Part shown: piece after piece, positions 58,863 through 64,000 of the stretch
How positions within the stretch are numbered: position 1 is the first letter of the stretch
How the letters are laid out: each line of letters opens with the position of its first letter
Source: Anaerotignum propionicum DSM 1682
Lineage (GTDB): Bacteria; Bacillota; Clostridia; Lachnospirales; Anaerotignaceae
NCBI RefSeq assembly: GCF_001561955.1
Contig: NZ_CP014223.1
Location: forward strand, 620,001-684,000
DNA: 64,000 bases
Reading direction: 5' to 3'
The notes under the pieces: generated by a model
Databases searched by the model: none
What the model was told of the DNA's origin: nothing
What the model saw: the letters and a program-made list of their open reading frames with translations, nothing else
Position numbers and translations under genes: made by a program

Positions 58863-59876
58863 TTAGCTATACTTACTGATATCCTCCATAGTGATGCCGG
58901 GGTGAAGGGCAATATTAATGCCATTGGCAATAATATTAGAAAGCCTGTCTATGACTGCATCTACTTCTTTTGGAGTCACAAACATATTTTCTGTATAAGG
59001 ATCAAGAATTTCAGTAATCATGGTATACTTTTCTTCTTCCTCTAAATCTTGCAGCATGCGGTAAAAGTCTGTTCCTTTTTTTGTTTGTTCAATCATACTG
59101 GCTAGGATTCGGTCCATTGTATCGTTCACCAGTGTAGCGGCGTCCACAACTGTGGGCACGCCAATGGCGATAACAGGAATGCCCAAAGTTTCTTGACTCA
59201 GCATCATTCGTTTATTGCCCACACCAGCACCGGGTGCAACACCTGTGTCTGACATTTGTATGGTTGCATTGATACGACTGGAACGTCTTGCGGCAAGGGC
59301 GTCAATGGCAATTAATAGGGTAGGCTTTACTTTTTCCACCAATCCTTTTATAATTTCTCCTGTTTCAATGCCGGTAAGGCCCATAACACCGGGGCTGATT
59401 GCGGCCACAGGACGCACTGTCCCCTCAATCTCCACAGGGAGGGAGCCTTGCAAATGGCGTGTAACCAAGATTCGGGAAATAACCTTTGGTCCTAAGGCAT
59501 CAGGGGTAATATTCCAGTTGCCAAGCCCGGCTACAAGTATACAATCATCTTCCTTGGTTTTGGCCAGCTTACGCAGTTGTTCAGCCAAAAGCTTGATAAT
59601 TTCCTCATGGCAATCAACTGCATTTTCTTTTAGTTTTTGAGATTCAATGGTGATATATTCTCCTTTTGGTTTTCCCATTGCCTTACTGCCTTCGTCATTT
59701 ATAATACTTACCCTTGTTAACGTGTAGCAATCCCCTTCTTGGGTTTCCACTTTAACACCGTTGGGTTCGTCTTCTTTTTTTTCTTGGGACTCCTGAATCA
59801 GTTCTCTTGCCTCAATGGCTAAGTCAGTTCTGATTTGAAATGTATTTTTTACATCCACTTCCTTCAATTTTCCCAC
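58863..59876 (-). CDS. gpr: GPR spore germination endopeptidase
   Basis: A 337-aa aspartic-type protease that degrades small acid-soluble spore proteins at germination. FQIRTDLAIEARELIQ near the N-terminus marks the propeptide cleavage region. VAGLGNWNITPDALGPKVISRILVTRHL, GVMGLTGIETGEII, AIDALAARRSSRINATIQMSDTGVAPGAGVGN and GVPTVVDAATLVNDT are diagnostic. The start is GTG 59874-59876 with AGGAAGGA upstream. It is divergent from rpsT, as in other Clostridia. It shows the organism forms spores. Confidence 0.95.
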   Translation of the reverse strand: MGKLKEVDVKNTFQIRTDLAIEARELIQESQEKKEDEPNGVKVETQEGDCYTLTRVSIINDEGSKAMGKPKGEYITIESQKLKENAVDCHEEIIKLLAEQLRKLAKTKEDDCILVAGLGNWNITPDALGPKVISRILVTRHLQGSLPVEIEGTVRPVAAISPGVMGLTGIETGEIIKGLVEKVKPTLLIAIDALAARRSSRINATIQMSDTGVAPGAGVGNKRMMLSQETLGIPVIAIGVPTVVDAATLVNDTMDRILASMIEQTKKGTDFYRMLQDLEEEEKYTMITEILDPYTENMFVTPKEVDAVIDRLSNIIANGINIALHPGITMEDISKYS

Positions 59877-59927
59877 CGTCCTTCCTGCTTTTTGCCTTAT
59901 TTTTTCCCTCCATTTGAAATATATTCA

Positions 59928-59956
59928 TTGACTTATTTTCATTCATCGGGTAGAAT
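59928..59956 (+). promoter_or_regulatory. Promoter of rpsT
   Basis: TTGACT (59928-59933) and TAGAAT (59951-59956) are 17 nt apart. The predicted start near 59963 gives a leader of about 157 nt. Confidence 0.85.
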
Positions 59957-59968
59957 ATATGGTGTTGA

Positions 59969-60077
59969 ATTAACCAAGGGATTTGAGACAAAAATATCCC
60001 AAGCCGTGTCGTAGGAGATAAAGCTCCTTAAAGGTGGTTAATATTGTAGTAATAAAAAGCGATATTCCCCAATATCG
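59969..60077 (+). promoter_or_regulatory. Structured rpsT leader RNA
   Basis: ATTAACCA (59969-59976) pairs with TGGTTAAT (60035-60042) and encloses two hairpins: GGGAT/ATCCC (59978-60000) and GGAG/CTCC (60014-60027). A third hairpin CGATATT/AATATCG (60060-60077) follows before the ribosome binding site. The layout suggests a multi-branch RNA for S20 autoregulation or another control. Confidence 0.6.
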
Positions 60078-60119
60078 GAAACCACAGAAAATGAATGATT
60101 GAACTAGGAGGAAAACACA

Positions 60120-60380
60120 GTGGCAAATATTAAATCCGCTAAGAAAAGAATTAAAGTAATCAGCAAAAAAACTTTGAGAAATAAAATGATTAAATCTCAG
60201 GTTAAAACAGCTATGAAAAAAGTAATCGTTGCAGTGAATGCAGGCGATAAAGACATAGCTTCCGCAGCTTTGAAGAACGCTACCTCTGTAATTGACAGAG
60301 CATATATGAAGGGCATCTATCACAAGAATGCAGTTGCTAGAAAAAAATCTTCTTTAACAAAATTGGTTAACAGCCTGTAA
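60120..60380 (+). CDS. rpsT: 30S ribosomal protein S20
   Basis: An 86-aa basic helical protein binding 16S rRNA early in 30S assembly. ANIKSAKKRIKVISKKTLRNKMIKS and GIYHKNAVARKKSSLTKLVN are typical. The start is GTG, preceded by AGGAGG; a weak start with a structured leader fits the known pattern of S20 control in other bacteria. It is monocistronic with a terminator. Confidence 0.97.
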   Translation: MANIKSAKKRIKVISKKTLRNKMIKSQVKTAMKKVIVAVNAGDKDIASAALKNATSVIDRAYMKGIYHKNAVARKKSSLTKLVNSL

Positions 60381-60396
60381 TTTTTTATGTCCTGAA

Positions 60397-60431
60397 GGGA
60401 TACCCTACGTATGATTGGGTATCCCTTTTTT
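60397..60431 (+). terminator. Terminator of rpsT
   Basis: GGGATACCC and GGGTATCCC form a 9-bp perfect stem, followed by TTTTTT. Confidence 0.9.
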
Positions 60432-60549
60432 ATTGAAACTTAATTTCTAATAAATCATTTTTAGTATGTACAAAGTTTTGAGGAAGTTGCTTGCATTTGG
60501 TATGGAATTCGTTGTAACATCACAAAACTTAAGAATCTGGAGGTGTCTT

Positions 60550-60963
60550 ATGGATAGTAGAATTGAAAAAGTAATGGAGAACCACCACAAGGGTTACAAT
60601 TGTTCTCAGGCAGTGGCGTGTGCCTATTGTGATTTGTTTGGAGTGGAGGAAAAGGAAGCTTTCCGTGCCGTTGAGTGTTTTGGCCGAGGCATGGGGATTA
60701 TGGGTCCTTGCGGGGCTGTTTCCGCTATGGCATATTTAGTAGGGCTAAAGGTTTCTGATGTCAATTTGGAAAACCCACGGAGTAAAATTAACAGCTATAA
60801 CACATTAAAGCCAATGACCCAAGCTTTTGTTGATAAAAATCAAACCTTGGAATGCAGGACGCTGAAAGGCATGGACACCGGGGTTGTTTTGCGTAGCTGC
60901 CCGGGATGTATGCAGGATGCAGCAGAAATAATTGAGTCATACCTTTTAAATGAGAAAAAATAA
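60550..60963 (+). CDS. C_GCAxxG_C_C family protein
   Basis: A 137-aa small cysteine-rich protein. The family signature is visible: GYNCSQAVACAYCDLFG, FGRGMGIMGPCGAVSAMAYLVGL, ECRTLKG and SCPGCMQDAAEIIES. Proteins of this family are probably redox or metal-binding, and some associate with anaerobic metabolism; the exact function is unknown. ATG 60550 follows GGAGGTG; the longer open frame upstream lacks coding signal. A terminator follows. Confidence 0.9.
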   Translation: MDSRIEKVMENHHKGYNCSQAVACAYCDLFGVEEKEAFRAVECFGRGMGIMGPCGAVSAMAYLVGLKVSDVNLENPRSKINSYNTLKPMTQAFVDKNQTLECRTLKGMDTGVVLRSCPGCMQDAAEIIESYLLNEKK

Positions 60964-60992
60964 GAACTAAAAAATCATAGGTAAGAACTGAT

Positions 60993-61029
60993 CCACTGGT
61001 GTGTGAAAAGCATATGCAGTGGGTTTTTT
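60993..61029 (+). terminator. Terminator after the C_GCAxxG_C_C gene
   Basis: CCACTG and CAGTGG pair around an 18-nt loop, followed by GTTTTTTC. Confidence 0.75.
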
Positions 61030-61292
61030 CTTTCATAATGATTTTTTTCAGGAGTTGTGGTATAATAAATCTATGGTTAATTCTGGTCAATTGTTTGGTT
61101 TTCTACTAGAATTTTAGAGATTTTCGTTATTTTGAAGCAAGTCTATTTTTTATTTTATTCTTCTACGGTTATAATGATGGTGTATTGGGTTAAAGAAGAT
61201 AAATTTTGTTATCTGTTCTTTGATCTAATACGAAAGATTCTAAAACAGTGTTCATTTTGTAAGAATAGAACTGCATCTAAGGAGGGCTTTTC
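61030..61292. promoter_or_regulatory. Leader region of the pdp-deoB operon with an imperfect palindrome
   Basis: TATAAT motifs occur at 61061-61066 and 61170-61175; -35 boxes are weak. AAAGAA, GATAA and TTATC, TTCTTT form an imperfect inverted repeat at 61192-61221, downstream of the second -10, as a candidate operator for nucleoside control. Confidence 0.45.
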
Positions 61293-62594
61293 ATGAATAT
61301 TGTGGATATAATTATAAAAAAAAGAGATGGTAATCGATTATCGAATGAAGAAATTTCGTATTTTGTAAAGGGTGTGACAGATGGCAGTTTGCCTGATTAT
61401 CAAATAGCAGCTTTTTTGATGGCTGCGTTTCTTAAAAAAATGGATGCAGAAGAGACTGCCTGCCTGACCATGGAAATGGCCCAATCCGGCGGTATGTTTG
61501 ATTTTTCCCAAGTGGAAGGTTTCAAGGCTGATAAACACAGCACAGGAGGGGTTGCCGATACGACGACTCTGATTTTAGCACCCTTGGTGGCTTCAGTTGG
61601 CGTTCCTGTGATAAAAATGAGTGGACGGGGTCTTGGCTTCTCAGGAGGCACCATAGACAAGCTGGAATCTATTCCGGGGTTTCGAGTAAACGTGAATGAA
61701 GAAGAGGCCATCGCCTTTGCAGAAGAAAGTAATATCGTTTTAATGAGCCAAACGGATGATTTGACTCCGGCGGATAAAAAGTTATATGCTTTGCGGGATG
61801 TAACGGGAACGGTAGACAGCATTCCTTTGATTGCGGCGAGCATTATGTCCAAAAAAATTGCGGCAGGGGCCGATGGCATTGTTTTAGACGTGAAATGCGG
61901 CAGTGGTGCCTTTATGCAGGAATTGGAATCCGCAGAAACCCTTGCCTCCATTATGGTTGAGATGGGGCGTCATGTTGGGAGAAAGGTTACTGCTGTCATT
62001 AGCGGTATGGATCAGCCGTTGGGGATGAATATTGGCAATAGCTTGGAAGTAATAGAAGCAATTGAGGTTTTAAAAGGAAATGTTGGCGGTGATTTGTTAG
62101 AGGTATCCCTTACTTTGGGCGCTTATATGATTCTGATGGCAGGGCGAGTAAATAGCTTAGAACAAGGGAAATATTTATTACAACACCACATTAAAAATGG
62201 CATGGGACTGGATAAGTTTCGTGAGCTTTTGGTACAGCAAGGCGGAAATCCTGTTATCATTGATGACTATTCATTATTACCTTTAGCGCCATGTAAAGTG
62301 ACTGTTTTTGCACAAAAAGAGGGCTATTTAAATCATATGAACACTGCATTAATTGGAAGAGCTTCCTTAGAGACAGGGGCAGGGCGTGCCTATAAGGAGC
62401 AGCCTTTGGATTTTGGTGCAGGGATTGTTATGAAGAAGCGCTTAGGGGATACGGTAAAAGAGGGAGACCCCTTGGCGGAGATTTTTGCAGCTAGTGATGA
62501 AAAGTGTGAAAATGCAGCGAAATATTTACAACAGGCAATTACAATTGGGATACAAAGGCAACCTTTGCCTCCATTGATTTTGAAAACAATTTGA
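61293..62594 (+). CDS. pdp: Pyrimidine-nucleoside phosphorylase
   Basis: A 433-aa enzyme that phosphorolyses thymidine, uridine or deoxyuridine to base and (deoxy)ribose-1-phosphate. [21 protein letters not shown] opens the protein; [48 protein letters not shown] is the active-site block, and [11 protein letters not shown] and [11 protein letters not shown] follow. The length is standard. ATG follows AAGGAGGG. It overlaps or abuts deoB, with which it feeds ribose phosphate into central metabolism. Confidence 0.94.
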   Translation: MNIVDIIIKKRDGNRLSNEEISYFVKGVTDGSLPDYQIAAFLMAAFLKKMDAEETACLTMEMAQSGGMFDFSQVEGFKADKHSTGGVADTTTLILAPLVASVGVPVIKMSGRGLGFSGGTIDKLESIPGFRVNVNEEEAIAFAEESNIVLMSQTDDLTPADKKLYALRDVTGTVDSIPLIAASIMSKKIAAGADGIVLDVKCGSGAFMQELESAETLASIMVEMGRHVGRKVTAVISGMDQPLGMNIGNSLEVIEAIEVLKGNVGGDLLEVSLTLGAYMILMAGRVNSLEQGKYLLQHHIKNGMGLDKFRELLVQQGGNPVIIDDYSLLPLAPCKVTVFAQKEGYLNHMNTALIGRASLETGAGRAYKEQPLDFGAGIVMKKRLGDTVKEGDPLAEIFAASDEKCENAAKYLQQAITIGIQRQPLPPLILKTI

Positions 62595-62614
62595 GTATGG
62601 AAAGGACGATGCTT

Positions 62615-63793
62615 ATGAAGAGAGCGATTATTGTTGTGTTAGATAGTGTGGGAATTGGTGAATTACCTGATGCCAAGGATTTTGGTGATGTTGGCAGTAA
62701 TACATTGGTTAATATTAAGAAAGTACGCCCACAAACAGAATTGAAAAATATGAGTGCTCTGGGTTTGGGCAATATTCAAGGAGAGGACATTTACCTTTTA
62801 GGTAAAACGGATGCACCTCAAGGGGCATTTGGCAAAATGGCTGAAAAATCTATCGGGAAAGATACCACTACAGGGCATTGGGAAATGGCGGGAATCATTA
62901 CAGCAAAGCCATTCCCTACATTTACAAAAACTGGTTTCCCTAAAGAGGTAATGGATGCTTTTGAGCAGGCCATCGGAACAAAAACACTGGGGAACATAGC
63001 GGCATCCGGTACTCAAATTATTCAGGATTTAGGTGCTGAGCATGTAAAGACGGGCTATCCTATTGTTTATACCTCTGCGGACAGTGTTTTTCAAATTGCG
63101 GCTCATGAGGCAGTAATTTCCATTGAAAAGCTTTATGAGATGTGCCAAAAAGCAAGGGAAATCTTGACAGGAGAGTATGGCGTTGCCCGTGTGATTGCCC
63201 GTCCTTTTGTGGGAGAGAACGGCAACTATACGAGAACCAAAAACAGAAGAGACTTTTCTTTGCCTCCTACAGGGACTACAATTTTGGACTTGGCCAAGGA
63301 AAAGGGTTTAAATGTAACTGCTGTTGGAAAAATAGAGGATATTTTTGAGCACAGAGGCATTACTCGTGCTGACCATACCACAAATAATAATGAGGGTATT
63401 GAAAAGACTATTTTCTATGCGAAAGAAGAATTTGAAGGAATTCTCTTTACTAATTTGGTGGATACCGATATGATATATGGCCACCGCAATGATGTGGAAG
63501 GGTATGCAGGTGCTTTGGAGTATTTTGACAGCAAACTGCCAGAAATTATTGCACAAATGAAGGATGAGGATATTCTCTTTATAACAGCTGACCATGGATG
63601 TGATCCCACTACCCCCAGCACAGACCATTCCAGAGAGTATGTGCCCTTGCTGGTTTATGGGAAAAAGGTTAAAGCGGGTGTGGATTTAGGCGTACGTAAA
63701 TCCTTTGCTGATTTAGGTCAGACAATTTCTGATTATTTAGGGCTTAATGCAAGATTTGAAGCAGAGAGCTTTTTAAATGAGATTTTGATGTAA
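62615..63793 (+). CDS. deoB: Phosphopentomutase
   Basis: A 392-aa alkaline-phosphatase-superfamily mutase interconverting (deoxy)ribose-1- and 5-phosphates. [28 protein letters not shown] has the metal-binding Asp; [13 protein letters not shown] has the catalytic Thr; [17 protein letters not shown] and [22 protein letters not shown] supply further metal ligands. ATG 62615 has GGAAAGGA eight bases upstream; ATG 62609 is too near it. It completes nucleoside catabolism begun by Pdp. A terminator follows. Confidence 0.95.
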   Translation: MKRAIIVVLDSVGIGELPDAKDFGDVGSNTLVNIKKVRPQTELKNMSALGLGNIQGEDIYLLGKTDAPQGAFGKMAEKSIGKDTTTGHWEMAGIITAKPFPTFTKTGFPKEVMDAFEQAIGTKTLGNIAASGTQIIQDLGAEHVKTGYPIVYTSADSVFQIAAHEAVISIEKLYEMCQKAREILTGEYGVARVIARPFVGENGNYTRTKNRRDFSLPPTGTTILDLAKEKGLNVTAVGKIEDIFEHRGITRADHTTNNNEGIEKTIFYAKEEFEGILFTNLVDTDMIYGHRNDVEGYAGALEYFDSKLPEIIAQMKDEDILFITADHGCDPTTPSTDHSREYVPLLVYGKKVKAGVDLGVRKSFADLGQTISDYLGLNARFEAESFLNEILM

Positions 63794-63809
63794 ATGCATT
63801 GGATGAAAA

Positions 63810-63840
63810 GGGCGGGTCTTAGGAACCGCCTTATTTTTTT
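63810..63840 (+). terminator. Terminator of pdp-deoB
   Basis: AAGGGCGG and CCGCCTT pair with one bulge around a GTCTTAGGAA loop, followed by ATTTTTTT. Confidence 0.82.
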
Positions 63841-63905
63841 GTATGCTTTATTTATAATTGTAATAACTAATATTAATCTTTTTTAATTATGACGATAAAA
63901 ATTTG

Positions 63906-63934
63906 GTGACAATTGGTTCATATGGGTGTACAAT
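63906..63934 (+). promoter_or_regulatory. Promoter of the last gene
   Basis: GTGACA (63906-63911) and TACAAT (63929-63934) are 17 nt apart. The ATG follows 28 nt later with GGAAGGATG between. Confidence 0.7.
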
Positions 63935-63961
63935 CAAAAAAACAACGGAAGGATGACAAAA

Positions 63962-64000
63962 ATGGATAAAAAAATCACTCTTCGACTGGCTTCTGCATCA
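63962..64000 (+). CDS. maf: Probable Maf-family nucleotide pyrophosphatase, N-terminal fragment
   Basis: Only 13 codons are present. The residues DKKITLRLASAS fit the start of Maf proteins, where L-A-S-A-S-P-R-R is the conserved opening loop; the P-R-R would fall just outside the window. Maf proteins hydrolyse non-canonical nucleotides. AAGGATG before the ATG and a good promoter support a real start. The call rests on few residues. Confidence 0.5.
   Translation, partial: MDKKITLRLASAS

Noticed and set aside
1-64000. CRISPR array
   Set aside because: No set of regularly spaced identical 24-40 bp repeats with unique spacers was seen. The his repeat is head-to-tail with no unique spacers.

Overview
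The window comes from an AT-rich, low-GC, endospore-forming Firmicute, most likely an anaerobic member of the Clostridia (Lachnospirales-like). The lineage evidence is indirect: a spore germination protease (gpr), a short-form HisG paired with HisZ, FMN-type enoyl-ACP reductase FabK, a fused AccD-AccA, methionine gamma-lyase, a Firmicutes-type 6S RNA and strong AGGAGG ribosome binding sites. No species can be named from the sequence.

Layout. 1-10.8 kb holds housekeeping genes: the end of a MetQ-type lipoprotein, an M20 amidohydrolase, a MATE exporter, an MBL-fold hydrolase and class II aldolase on the minus strand, an LspA-type peptidase, 6S RNA, ridA, prfC, and an ECF sigma factor with its zinc-finger anti-sigma. 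11.2-20.3 kb is a complete histidine operon, hisZ-G-D-C-B-H-A-F-IE-J. Four tandem copies of a roughly 155-160 bp structured repeat sit between hisH and hisA. 20.4-21.6 kb is a peroxide-response pair, glutathione peroxidase plus OhrR, with a near-canonical OhrR operator.

21.7-31 kb is an accessory region and a gene graveyard. It contains a doubly frameshifted voltage-gated K+ channel, a deleted prophage remnant (repressor fragment joined directly to tail genes, with an in-frame amber, a frameshifted baseplate gene and a Dam methylase fragment), and a frameshifted NERD gene. Next come apparently intact orphan genes: a GIY-YIG/DUF4357 nuclease, a 100-aa unknown, a nucleotidyl-cyclase-fold protein, a zinc-ribbon protein and a two-helix membrane peptide. 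Several are separated by short related inverted repeats. The region ends at the 3' side of a tRNA-Pro gene whose anticodon is AGG (A34).

31.5-46.5 kb: a KtrB/KtrA potassium system with a KdpDE-like two-component pair (sensor lacking the cytoplasmic KdpD domain), two secreted copper-amine-oxidase-N-like proteins (one behind a c-di-GMP-I riboswitch), a DUF3788 protein, a predicted ATPase, a cyclase-family hydrolase, methionine gamma-lyase, a LysR regulator divergent from a B3/4 protein, and a second ECF sigma/anti-sigma pair. 46.6-55.7 kb is a fatty-acid synthesis operon, fabH-acpP-fabK-fabD-fabG-fabF-accB-fabZ-accC-accDA. Its genes are tightly packed or overlapping, so malonyl-CoA supply, initiation and elongation would be co-transcribed.

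55.9-64 kb: an orphan phiLC3-type holin, a PadR-controlled flavodoxin/SCP2/membrane fusion with a 38-bp operator palindrome over its -10 box, gpr, rpsT with a structured leader, a C_GCAxxG_C_C protein, a nucleoside catabolism pair (pdp-deoB) and the first codons of a probable maf gene.

All product calls rest on reading motifs by eye; no database search or folding was run. The strongest candidates for novelty are the tandem structured repeat inside the his operon, the spacer repeats in the 28-30 kb gene row with its cyclase-fold gene, and the rpsT leader.
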